Source: Filomicrobium sp. (GTDB taxonomy: Bacteria; Pseudomonadota; Alphaproteobacteria; Rhizobiales; Hyphomicrobiaceae). Taken from it: DNA of 17,485 bases. The notes beneath the pieces were generated by a model that was not told the origin of the DNA, did not search any database, and saw nothing but the letters and a program-made list of their open reading frames with translations. Where the stretch lies: assembly GCA_021775655.1 (NCBI GenBank), contig JAJFHK010000428.1, positions 1-17,485 of the forward strand, written 5' to 3'. Made by a program: the position numbers and the translations under genes. Of this stretch, positions 1-6,481 are shown one piece after another. Position 1 is the first letter of the stretch. The number at the start of each line of letters is the position of its first letter.

Positions 1-73
1 TAGACAATGCATCTACGTATCCTGGCCAGAATTCGCCGTAGTCGGCGCCGCGCCGTGCTCGCCCTCGGGCCAT
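1..73 (-). CDS. N-terminus of a MotB/OmpA-like membrane protein (partial)
   Basis: The start codon is the complement of 71-73 and the frame stays open to the left edge, giving about 24 residues beginning MARGRARRGADYGEFWPGYV. The basic start followed by an aromatic-rich 'YGEFWPGYVDALS' segment resembles the N-terminus of the OmpA/MotB-like peptidoglycan-binding partner usually encoded after MotA/ExbB-like proteins in Hyphomicrobiales. The transmembrane segment and the OmpA domain would lie outside the window. It begins only 3 bases after the stop codon of the upstream channel-like gene, so the two are almost certainly co-transcribed. The identification rests on context plus a short motif. Confidence 0.65.
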   Translation of the reverse strand, partial: MARGRARRGADYGEFWPGYVDALS

Positions 74-76
74 CGT

Positions 77-1117
77 TTAGCTCCCGCGCCGCTGAATATT
101 CTGGGCGAGCTCACGGAGGGTGTCCGTAACTATCGTTTGCTGGGAAGCCTGTTCGTCGACCCATTCGCGCACGATCTTTTGCTCGGAGCGCATCTGGTTG
201 ATGAGCTGGCTGACGCCGCGTGCGAGATCCTTGACGGGTTCGGCGTCACCTGGGTCTGCGCCCGCAACACCGCCTTCGCCAAGGCGAACGTTCAGCTCCT
301 CAAGGACGCGCTGCATGTCGTAAAGGGTTGCTGCGAGCTGACGATTGACTGCGCCGTCGCTGGTGTCGGTGCCGGGTGAAATTTCGGTGATGCCCGACAG
401 CCATTCTTCCAATTCGTTATAGAAGCGGTTGTGGGCGTGGCTTGCCTGCAATTCGAGAAAGCCGAGGACGAGAGAGCCGGAAAGACCTAGCAGGGACGAA
501 GAAAACGCCGTTCCCATGCCCTTCATTGGGGCGGACAAACCGGCTTTGAGATCGCCGAACAGTTGCACGGTGTCTGATGCATTGGTGTCGATTTCGCCAA
601 TGACGCCGCCGACGGCCTTGATGGTTTCGAGAAGCCCCCAGAAGGTTCCCAGTAGGCCGAGGAAGACAAGCAGGCCGACTAGGTAGCGGCCGGTATCGCG
701 GCCTTCGTCGAGACGGGAAGCCAGCGAATCCATAATCGACCCCATTGAGGCGGTCGATAGCGAGATGGCTCCGGTTCGGTCGCGAAGCAGAGTTGCCATG
801 GGCGCGAGAAGGCGTGGCTGGTGGGAGATTGCCAAGCCAGGGTCGGCAATACGAAATGCGTTGACCCAGCGGATTTCCGGGTAAAGGCGCATTACCTGAT
901 TGAACGAATAAAGGATGCCGAACAATAAAACCGCGATTATGAGACCGTTCAGCGCCGGATTGTTGGAGAAAGCGTCGGCTAATGGCCGATAAAGAATGGC
1001 GACGATGAACGCGACGAGGGTCAGAAAGATCACCATGCGCGCTAGGAATAGCCCCGGGGGGGTCAGCGTTCTGTGGAACGTGCCCGAACCGAGGTCTGAT
1101 TTGCGTCGTCTCGCCAT
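77..1117 (-). CDS. MotA/TolQ/ExbB-family proton channel-like membrane protein
   Basis: A 346-aa inner-membrane protein. Hydrophobic segments lie at about residues 28-45, 57-75, 145-165 and 205-225. The last two carry the MotA/TolQ/ExbB signature: a glycine-rich GLLGTFWGLLETI helix, then LSAPMKGMGTAFSSSLLGL. Residues 255-340 are hydrophilic and probably coiled-coil, longer than in plain ExbB. Proteins of this family form proton-driven stator complexes with a MotB/ExbD/OmpA-type partner, and such a partner starts 3 bases downstream. The start is supported by GGAGG seven bases before the ATG. Because the partner looks OmpA/MotB-like and no flagellar genes are nearby, I infer an envelope-energising or peptidoglycan-anchored pair rather than the flagellar motor itself; this is not proven. 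Confidence 0.85.
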   Translation of the reverse strand: MARRRKSDLGSGTFHRTLTPPGLFLARMVIFLTLVAFIVAILYRPLADAFSNNPALNGLIIAVLLFGILYSFNQVMRLYPEIRWVNAFRIADPGLAISHQPRLLAPMATLLRDRTGAISLSTASMGSIMDSLASRLDEGRDTGRYLVGLLVFLGLLGTFWGLLETIKAVGGVIGEIDTNASDTVQLFGDLKAGLSAPMKGMGTAFSSSLLGLSGSLVLGFLELQASHAHNRFYNELEEWLSGITEISPGTDTSDGAVNRQLAATLYDMQRVLEELNVRLGEGGVAGADPGDAEPVKDLARGVSQLINQMRSEQKIVREWVDEQASQQTIVTDTLRELAQNIQRRGS

Positions 1118-1264
1118 GCATCGGCCTCCAGCGGTGTTCAGCGAATTCTTCGGCCAGACTTTCCTAGCCCAACCCTTATACTGCTGAAACCGGCAGGATT
1201 GGGCTCACAGGTCTGGTTGTTCTACGGGTGCTTATAACGATGGCCAAATAACAACACCGGCGGA

Positions 1265-1280
1265 TGTTCCTTAGGGGACA
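1265..1280 (-). terminator. Possible weak terminator hairpin after the IMPase gene
   Basis: TGTTCC (1265-1270) pairs with GGGACA (1275-1280) around a TTAG loop, immediately beyond the IMPase stop codon. There is no good U-run on the minus transcript, so any termination would be partial. Confidence 0.3.
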
Positions 1281-1281
1281 C

Positions 1282-2094
1282 TCAGGAGGTGGTACTTTTC
1301 AATGTGGAAATGAGGCTTTTCCTAATTTCTGAGTTAGCAGCAACGATGTTGCCGCTGTCGAGCATCGCCTGGCCGCCATCGAAATCGCTGGTTGAACCGC
1401 CGGCTTCACGTACAAGAACGATGCCCGCGGCAAGGTCCCAGGGCTTCAGATTTCGTTCCCAGAACCCATCAAAACGGCCAGCCGCCGTCCATGCAAGGTC
1501 GATCGCTGCCGCGCCAGTCCTCCGGACCCCTGCGACGGTCGCCATCGTAGCGCGTAGTTCCTTGTGGAAGAGTTCGTGCTGTGGGCGACCGCGGTGGGGT
1601 ATCCCAGTCGCGACGACGCATTCGGAGATGTCGCGGCGGCCTGCAACTCGGAGACGGCGGCGATCATTGAGGAAGGCACCTTTGCCTTTTTCGGCGGTGT
1701 AGAGTTCGTCGAGGACGGGATTGTAGATCACGCCGGCAACGAGTTCGCCTTCGCGCTCAAGACCGATCGATATGGCAAAAAGCGGAATACCGTGGAGAAA
1801 GTTGGTGGTGCCGTCGAGTGGGTCGACAATCCAGCGGTGCGATTTGTCGGCGCCCTGAACCTCGCCACGCTCCTCCATCAAGAATCCGTACCCTTCGCGG
1901 GATTTCGAAAGCTCGTTGAAGATGATTTCCTCGGCGCGGAGGTCGGCGGCCGACACGAAATTCGCCGGTCCCTTAACAGAAACCTGGAGGTTCTCGACTT
2001 CGCCAAAGTCCCGGTTGAGGCTTCGGCCGGCCTTGCGGGCTGCAGTGACCATGACGTTGATGAGCGGCGAGGCGGCCATTTGCTTTGATTCCAT
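1282..2094 (-). CDS. suhB: Inositol monophosphatase family protein (SuhB-like)
   Basis: A 270-aa soluble enzyme of the Mg2+-dependent inositol monophosphatase/SuhB family, which removes phosphate from inositol-1-phosphate and related sugar phosphates. The metal-binding signature is complete: a Glu pair in FLMEERG (residues 74-75), DPLDGTTNF (Asp91, Asp94) and PWDLAAG (Asp220). Length matches the family (about 260-270 aa). Two ATG starts lie close together. The second, the complement of 2077-2079, gives MAASPLINVMVTAARKAGRS, which looks like the usual N-terminus in relatives, so the first five residues may not be translated. Substrate specificity cannot be read from sequence. In enterobacteria SuhB also acts as an rRNA transcription factor, but nothing here addresses that. 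It lies downstream of the Sel1-repeat gene on the same strand. Confidence 0.9.
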   Translation of the reverse strand: MESKQMAASPLINVMVTAARKAGRSLNRDFGEVENLQVSVKGPANFVSAADLRAEEIIFNELSKSREGYGFLMEERGEVQGADKSHRWIVDPLDGTTNFLHGIPLFAISIGLEREGELVAGVIYNPVLDELYTAEKGKGAFLNDRRRLRVAGRRDISECVVATGIPHRGRPQHELFHKELRATMATVAGVRRTGAAAIDLAWTAAGRFDGFWERNLKPWDLAAGIVLVREAGGSTSDFDGGQAMLDSGNIVAANSEIRKSLISTLKSTTS

Positions 2095-2223
2095 TGTTGA
2101 GGAGCGGTGCGTGCGGCCAGACGGCTTCGCAGTTGCGAACAGGCTCTAGCGCCTGTGGCGCTGACTTGGCAAGGGCAGCATGCCGTTCGCGATCAGAAGG
2201 TGGTTGCTTTCACGACGGTTGGA

Positions 2224-3321
2224 TCAAGGGCTAAGTGGATTGACTTGGCGGCGTTCCTGCCATTCTACCGCTGCGCGTTCGGCTTCAAGACGCTGGTCTT
2301 TCGGGAGCGCGGCGACCTTTTGATCCATAGTGGCATCGTTGATGCCGCCTTCCTTGGCTAATAACCGCCATTTGGCCATTTCGACCTTGCTCGGAACCAC
2401 GCCGAGACCATCGTCGTAAATGTAAGCAAGGCGGTTTTGTGCCCCGGCAATGCTGTTGTTGGCCGCCTGATGCATATAACGCAAGGCCTTACGGACGTCC
2501 TTCTTTAGCCCCATCCCTTTCAGCAGCATAACCGAATAGTCGTACTGAGCGGCGGCTAGGCCCTGTTCGGCCGCCAGACTTATCCAGCGTGAAGCTTCAT
2601 AGGCATCGGGTTCGACGCCGACGCCCTTCTGGTAGAGAGCGCTAAGGTCGTACTGGGCCGCTGCGACGCCCTGCTCGGCGGCGTATTTTATGTGTTGGGC
2701 GGCACGAACCGGGTTCTCCGGCTTGCCATCGCCTTTTAGAAACAATAGCCCGAGATTGTAGTTGGCTTCCGGGTGACCTTGGCGGGCGGCCTGTTCAAAC
2801 AATTGAGCAGCCGCATTGCGGTCCTTTTCGACTCCACGGCCTTCCGCAGCGATTATCCCAAGCGCGAACATGGCGTTAATGTCGCCGAGCTCGGCGGCGC
2901 GGGTATACCACTTGACTGCTGCCGCTTTGTCCTGCGGGACGCCGAAGCCTTCACCGTAGATGCGTCCAATCAGCGTGTGGGCGGCTGGATCTCCTTTTGC
3001 GGCTGCGGTCTCTGCAAGCTTCAGGGCGGTCAGGTATTTGCCCTGGTCAAATGCAATATAGGCCTCAGAATTGCCGGGTCGATTGGTGGTCGATGCGGTT
3101 GGGCTGTCACCGCGAGCGACGTTTTTTTTATTGGTCTGCGGGCGCTTTTTATCCTTAGCGGCAGGTTTGGTTGTCTTACCCTCTGCGTCCGATTTAGGTG
3201 TCGTTCCTTGGAACCAGCTGCTCGTCTCTGCGATAGCGGGTGTGCGGGCCAGTACAAACGCCGGCAAGCCGACGGCAACGATGGCAATTGCCATGAACGA
3301 ATTTTTGGTCGGCTTCGTCAT
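2224..3321 (-). CDS. Exported Sel1-repeat (TPR-like) protein
   Basis: A 365-aa protein with an N-terminal signal sequence: a basic start, a hydrophobic core at about residues 9-25, and a likely cleavage after PAIA at residue 31. A lysine/threonine-rich linker follows (about 36-82). About six consecutive Sel1 repeats of roughly 36 residues span residues 113-328, each carrying the A..LG..Y..G.GV..D...A..W...AA..G pattern. Sel1 repeats form alpha-solenoids that mediate protein-protein contacts; the partner is unknown. It probably acts in the periplasm. The start codon lies 15 bases after the stop of the ThiE-like gene, so the two are probably one transcription unit. Confidence 0.85.
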   Translation of the reverse strand: MTKPTKNSFMAIAIVAVGLPAFVLARTPAIAETSSWFQGTTPKSDAEGKTTKPAAKDKKRPQTNKKNVARGDSPTASTTNRPGNSEAYIAFDQGKYLTALKLAETAAAKGDPAAHTLIGRIYGEGFGVPQDKAAAVKWYTRAAELGDINAMFALGIIAAEGRGVEKDRNAAAQLFEQAARQGHPEANYNLGLLFLKGDGKPENPVRAAQHIKYAAEQGVAAAQYDLSALYQKGVGVEPDAYEASRWISLAAEQGLAAAQYDYSVMLLKGMGLKKDVRKALRYMHQAANNSIAGAQNRLAYIYDDGLGVVPSKVEMAKWRLLAKEGGINDATMDQKVAALPKDQRLEAERAAVEWQERRQVNPLSP

Positions 3322-3336
3322 GGTTTCATCCCGCGC

Positions 3337-4026
3337 TTATTGTGCGCTTTGATTGGTTACGAGGGCAGTCAAGGTGCATTTAAGCCAGTCGCGAAGGTCG
3401 GCAGTGCTCATGCCTGTGGGCACCTTTCGCGCGACGAAATCGGCGCGAACTTCAGCCATGTGTTTCGCTGTTTCGTCATCTGCTATGTCGAGGGCGACGA
3501 CCGGAATTTCAAAGATGTCGGCCCACCATGCAACGATCTCGTCTTGCGACTCGATTGGCATTTTGGTGTCAGACCCGTCAGTCGTGGTTGCGTGGTCGTT
3601 GGTCGTCTTGCCGAATGCGACGTAGTCAGCTCCGGCTTCCCCGAGGGCCATGGCGTCATGACGAGAAGAGCCGGCGTCAACGCCGATAATGGCGTTTGCA
3701 CCGAGTTTTTGACGCACCACTTGATATCGTTCGAGTGCGGGTTGTTCGCGGTGCAAGCTAGTTATGTGTACGCCATCGGCACTGACGTTTGCGGCAAGCG
3801 CTTCATCATCAGCAATCAGCACTGCCACTCCAGCGTGCTGGGCAACCGCGACGAGGGCTTGAAGTGAGGACGTGTCGGGAGTGCGGCTGGCGTCTGGTAC
3901 GATCAGTAATGATGGAACCTGGTTGCCGTCGAAAAGCGGGGACAGCTTTTCGATCGAGGGCTCTGCCCCAGCTAATTCTAGCACTAGGTAGAGTTGGGTT
4001 GTGAAATCTCTCGAATTCGGCGCCAT
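3337..4026 (-). CDS. ThiE-like (thiamine phosphate synthase family) protein, divergent
   Basis: A 229-aa protein with TIM-barrel features of the thiamine phosphate synthase (ThiE/TenI) superfamily: DGVHIT (residues 84-89), an IIGVDAGSSRHDAM segment (113-126) and AGADYVAFGK (131-140). The phosphate-binding end of the family is recognisable. The canonical Q-x-R-x-K motif that binds the pyrimidine pyrophosphate in true ThiE is missing; the equivalent strand reads SLLIVPDASRTPD. The later GxG.T.TK loop and the 'GGI' strand are also altered. It may therefore not make thiamine phosphate. Relatives, as I recall them, are annotated 'thiamine phosphate synthase' and lie in the gap-pgk-fba neighbourhood of Hyphomicrobiales. 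AAAGG lies upstream of the ATG. I see no TPP riboswitch in front of it. Confidence 0.72.
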   Translation of the reverse strand: MAPNSRDFTTQLYLVLELAGAEPSIEKLSPLFDGNQVPSLLIVPDASRTPDTSSLQALVAVAQHAGVAVLIADDEALAANVSADGVHITSLHREQPALERYQVVRQKLGANAIIGVDAGSSRHDAMALGEAGADYVAFGKTTNDHATTTDGSDTKMPIESQDEIVAWWADIFEIPVVALDIADDETAKHMAEVRADFVARKVPTGMSTADLRDWLKCTLTALVTNQSAQ

Positions 4027-4145
4027 GCTTTACCTTTGTCGGAAGAGCTTGAGGTTTGTTTCGCAGCGAGATAGCGGCAGAAAAGCGGCCAAATGGGATT
4101 ACGACAGCGTTAAATCGCCTATGAGTAGGAGCGATTCACGTGAAA

Positions 4146-4174
4146 CGGGCGGAGGGTTAAAACCCGCCCGCCCG
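4146..4174 (-). terminator. Hairpin terminator downstream of gap
   Basis: A GC-rich inverted repeat (outer stem CGGGCGG/CCGCCCG, inner stem GGGTT/AACCC, separated by a small asymmetric bulge) sits about 35 bases beyond the gap stop codon. On the minus transcript it is followed by a short TTT, so termination is plausible. It also separates gap from the ThiE-like gene. Confidence 0.6.
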
Positions 4175-4210
4175 ATGCTCCAGCTGAGAATTTCCAGCTA
4201 CAGTCTAGGT

Positions 4211-5218
4211 TCAGCCCAGCTTAGACATGGCGACAGCGGTGTCCGACATGCGGTTCGAGAAACCCCACTCGTTGTCGTACCAGGAAAGGACGCGAACGAA
4301 TGTGCCGTCCATGACCTTCGTCTGGTCGAGGTGGAAGATGCTCGAGCGCGGATCGTGGTTGAAGTCACAAGAAACATTGGGCTGATCGGTGTAGCCGAGC
4401 ACGCCTTTCAGTTCACCGTCGGCGGCGGCCTTGATGGCTGCGTTGATTTCTTCCGGCGTTGTTTCGCGCTTGGCGACAAACTTGAAATCGATGACGGAAA
4501 CGTTGGGAGTCGGCACGCGAATGGAAACACCGTCGAGGCGGCCATTCAGCTCTGGTAACACCAAACCGACGGCCTTCGCTGCGCCCGTTGACGTCGGAAT
4601 CATAGACAGTGCGGCGCCGCGTGCGCGGTAGAGGTCCTTGTGCATGGTATCCAGCGTCGGTTGGTCACCGGTGTAGGAATGGATGGTTGTCATGAATCCT
4701 TTGTCGATGCCGACGAAGTCGTTGAGTACTTTGGCCACGGGTGCGAGGCAGTTCGTCGTGCATGAAGCATTTGATACGACCTGATGCTCTGCAGCCAGCT
4801 TGTTGTTATTGACGCCGTAAACAACGGTCAGGTCGGCGCCTTCGGCTGGCGCTGAAACAAGAACACGCTTGGCGCCAGCACTAAGGTGGCCGGCGGCCTT
4901 GTCGCGCTTTGTAAAAATGCCGGTGCATTCCATCGCGATGTCGACACCGAGTTCGCCGTGGGGCAATTCAGATGGGTCACGAATCGCAGTGACTTTGATG
5001 GGGCCGGTGCCGATGTCGATCGAGTCGCCGTCGACCGTGACTTCGCCGGGAAAACGACCGTGCACGGAGTCAAACCGAAGAAGGTGTGCGTAGGTCTCGA
5101 CCGGTCCGAGATCGTTGATGGCAACCACCTCGATATCGCGGCGGCCGCTTTCAGCGATGGCCCGCAAAACGTTGCGGCCGATGCGCCCGAACCCGTTGAT
5201 CGCGACTTTCACTGACAC
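4211..5218 (-). CDS. gap: Glyceraldehyde-3-phosphate dehydrogenase, type I
   Basis: A cytosolic glycolytic/gluconeogenic enzyme converting glyceraldehyde-3-phosphate to 1,3-bisphosphoglycerate with NAD. It shows the Rossmann motif [10 protein letters not shown] near the N-terminus, an Asp after the second strand (INDLG) consistent with NAD preference, the catalytic [19 protein letters not shown] with Cys153, and the [11 protein letters not shown]is at 180. Length is 335 aa with the start chosen here. I chose GTG (complement of 5216-5218) over the in-frame ATG at 5222-5224. A perfect AAGGAG (5225-5230) abuts that ATG with no spacer but lies 6 bases before the GTG, and the resulting [12 protein letters not shown] matches the family. 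With the ATG the protein would be 337 aa. It is divergent from the DUF4164-zapA unit, and a hairpin terminator lies downstream. Confidence 0.96.
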   Translation of the reverse strand: MSVKVAINGFGRIGRNVLRAIAESGRRDIEVVAINDLGPVETYAHLLRFDSVHGRFPGEVTVDGDSIDIGTGPIKVTAIRDPSELPHGELGVDIAMECTGIFTKRDKAAGHLSAGAKRVLVSAPAEGADLTVVYGVNNNKLAAEHQVVSNASCTTNCLAPVAKVLNDFVGIDKGFMTTIHSYTGDQPTLDTMHKDLYRARGAALSMIPTSTGAAKAVGLVLPELNGRLDGVSIRVPTPNVSVIDFKFVAKRETTPEEINAAIKAAADGELKGVLGYTDQPNVSCDFNHDPRSSIFHLDQTKVMDGTFVRVLSWYDNEWGFSNRMSDTAVAMSKLG

Positions 5219-5257
5219 GTTCATCTCCTTCCTAGCCGCGCGGTGTCAGGTGCCGTT

Positions 5258-5272
5258 GGGCCAATCTGGCCC
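5258..5272 (-). promoter_or_regulatory. Hairpin in the gap leader
   Basis: A perfect 6-bp stem GGGCCA/TGGCCC with a 3-base loop lies about 40 bases upstream of the gap GTG start. If the gap transcript begins upstream of it, it would be a 5' UTR stem-loop that could influence message stability or translation. No function is known. Confidence 0.35.
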
Positions 5273-5520
5273 GCGCCGTTCATCTTGAGTTTTTCAAGTA
5301 AGTATAATGCGTGGGAGGCAATTAGTGGCGGTGCTACGTCTATGTCAATGTGCGTAAGGTGAATCGCGACGATGTGGTCGGGAAAAGCTGGTTCGAATGA
5401 AGGAAGTGCGTTGCCCAGGGCAGCCCGCGGCTTCATACTAGGGCCGTCACGAGAACCAATTATATGCATTCTAAACGCGGTTGCGGCGATCTCGACCATC
5501 GCAATTGGTGGGGTGGTGGA

Positions 5521-5540
5521 CTAGAACGCGCGTCTTCTAG
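5521..5540. repeat. Inverted repeat CTAGAA-N8-TTCTAG, possible operator
   Basis: Six-base arms CTAGAA (5521-5526) and TTCTAG (5535-5540) flank an 8-base spacer CGCGCGTC, so the whole 20-mer is nearly symmetric. It lies about 48 bases before the DUF4164 start, where a repressor or activator site would be expected. No regulator is identified. Confidence 0.35.
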
Positions 5541-5587
5541 CGGGCATCGGTGCGTGCTGTCCCAGCGAATTCAAGTGGATACTAAGA

Positions 5588-5842
5588 ATGGCAACTCGGG
5601 AACCACAAAAAGCGAAGCGTGCAAGCCCGCGCAAGGCGGCGGCAAAGTCGGATCTGTCCGATGCCGTGAAGCGACTTGAATCCAGGATCAAGTCACTTCA
5701 AGTGGAACGAGACGCCCTAAATGGCGAGTTGAAGGCGGCGCAAGAGCGGATCGCCGAAATGGAAGCAGCGCACAAGGACGCCGTGAACCGCATTGATTGG
5801 GTGATCGATTCGCTACATAACATTGTCGAGGAAAAGTCCTGA
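5588..5842 (+). CDS. DUF4164-like small coiled-coil protein upstream of zapA
   Basis: An 84-aa hydrophilic protein. Residues 1-20 are Lys/Arg/Ala-rich; residues 22-75 form a heptad-like run (DAVKRLESRIKSLQVERDAL onward) typical of a coiled coil. Small coiled-coil proteins of the DUF4164 family lie directly before zapA in many Hyphomicrobiales, and zapA follows 34 bases downstream here. A role connected with division-ring assembly is inferred from context only. No strong Shine-Dalgarno is visible; the ATG at 5588 is the only reasonable start. Confidence 0.8.
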   Translation: MATREPQKAKRASPRKAAAKSDLSDAVKRLESRIKSLQVERDALNGELKAAQERIAEMEAAHKDAVNRIDWVIDSLHNIVEEKS

Positions 5843-5876
5843 TTCGCAGTGCTTGAACGGCGGTGGGATAACGGCG

Positions 5877-6104
5877 ATGGGCAAGGTTACGGCAACTATC
5901 AACGGACGCTCCTACCGGCTGAATTGCGCCGATGGGCAGGAAGAGCGTCTTGCAAACGTCGCCGAATACCTCCGCCAGAAAGTTGATGAGCTGATTGAAG
6001 AGTTCGGCCAGGTCGGAGACGATCGCCTTCTCGCGATGGCTGCGCTGATGATTGCCGATGAGTTGTTTGATGCCCGCGAGGCGGCAAAAGAGACCACAAG
6101 CTGA
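5877..6104 (+). CDS. zapA: Cell division protein ZapA
   Basis: ZapA binds FtsZ and promotes bundling of its filaments at the division site. The 75-aa product carries the family pattern: INGRSYRLNCADGQEERL (residues 8-25), then an amphipathic helix with EEFGQVGDDRLLAMAALMIADEL. It is shorter than enterobacterial ZapA (about 109 aa), lacking most of the C-terminal coiled coil, as is usual in alphaproteobacteria. I chose the ATG at 5877 because MGKVTATINGR matches the family start; an upstream ATG at 5823 would overlap the preceding gene and add 18 residues of unrelated sequence. Upstream is a DUF4164-type gene, downstream the 6S RNA region, the same zapA-ssrS-cyclo-ligase arrangement as in E. 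coli. Confidence 0.92.
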   Translation: MGKVTATINGRSYRLNCADGQEERLANVAEYLRQKVDELIEEFGQVGDDRLLAMAALMIADELFDAREAAKETTS

Positions 6105-6135
6105 GTTCGCAGGAACCTCTGAATGATGTGAATTG

Positions 6136-6164
6136 TTGATCGATCTTGATGAACTGTCTTTATT
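6136..6164 (+). promoter_or_regulatory. Candidate sigma70 promoter of the 6S RNA
   Basis: TTGATC (6136-6141) and TTTATT (6159-6164) are separated by 17 bases, each matching the consensus at four of six positions. A start about 7 bases downstream falls near 6171, just before the predicted closing stem of the 6S RNA. Confidence 0.45.
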
Positions 6165-6169
6165 CCGGC

Positions 6170-6312
6170 TTCGCATCACCCTAGATAAAGGCTGCTGCGG
6201 GGCGCGTTAGGAACAACGAATCTCCAGGGCCTATAAGATCTGCCAGGGAGCTGTCCCTGACTGGGACCGTGGTCCCGGATATACGGCGCCCACCTTACTT
6301 TTGTAGGGATCC
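6170..6312 (+). ncRNA. ssrS: Probable 6S RNA (SsrS)
   Basis: 6S RNA binds the housekeeping RNA polymerase by mimicking an open promoter and dampens transcription in slow growth. Position supports it: it lies between zapA and 5-formyl-THF cyclo-ligase, the conserved bacterial location. Structure supports it: nested complementary blocks CCCTA (6179-6183) with TAGGG (6304-6308), AAGG (6188-6191) with CCTT (6293-6296), and GGGCGC (6200-6205) with GCGCCC (6286-6291). Inside are stem-loops CAGGGA/TCCCTG (6244-6259) and CTGGGACC/GGTCCCGG (6261-6278). The length, about 140-150 nt, suits alphaproteobacterial 6S RNA, and the block GGCGCCCACCTT near the 3' end looks familiar from that group. The exact ends are estimates. 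Confidence 0.72.
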
Positions 6313-6481
6313 CGGCGAGATCAAATGTTCCGACGGCCTTCGCGGCGCTACTTTTTCAAGGTCTACACTGTCCAAAGTCGTGTTGAGCAGGCGCGCCTCG
6401 GTTACAACTTACATTCCTTGGTTGCGATATCCGCTCCGCGATTATTGTCGGTGTGCGTATTTCAGCGGGAATCCCGGCTCA

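Larger units (their letters stand above)
5225..5587. promoter_or_regulatory. Divergent intergenic region between gap and DUF4164-zapA
   Basis: This 363-bp stretch holds no convincing gene. It must contain the promoters of both divergent units. Visible elements are the gap Shine-Dalgarno AAGGAG (5225-5230, minus strand), a tight hairpin GGGCCA/TGGCCC (5258-5272) in the expected gap leader, a small hairpin CTTGA/TCAAG (5284-5298), a TATAAT-like word at 5303-5308, and an inverted repeat CTAGAA/TTCTAG (5521-5540). No complete -35/-10 pair can be assigned with confidence to either direction. Confidence 0.5.

Noticed and set aside
417..1121. 234-codon frame on the minus strand
   Set aside because: An alternative frame of the MotA/ExbB-like gene, Arg/Pro/His-rich and without the membrane segments seen in the true frame.
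1564..2088. 174-codon plus-strand frame
   Set aside because: Antisense shadow of the IMPase gene, whose catalytic motifs are intact on the minus strand.
2773..3867. 364-codon open frame on the plus strand
   Set aside because: It lies antisense across the Sel1-repeat and ThiE-like genes, both of which show real family motifs. Its product is Cys/Gly/Arg-rich with no recognisable domain.
4027..4210. TPP riboswitch in front of the ThiE-like gene
   Set aside because: A CTGAGA word occurs, but on the wrong strand and without the other conserved THI-box blocks. The only clear structure is the gap terminator hairpin.
5391..5401. T-loop-like word GGTTCGAATGA suggesting a tRNA
   Set aside because: No acceptor, D or anticodon stems can be drawn around it.
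5221..5499. 92-codon frame on the minus strand upstream of gap
   Set aside because: It overlaps the gap ribosome binding site and start, has no Shine-Dalgarno of its own and resembles no family. The region is better read as a divergent promoter.
6269..6481. N-terminal extension of the membrane-protein frame
   Set aside because: It overlaps the 6S RNA and has an Arg/Cys/Ser-rich composition unlike a protein N-terminus.
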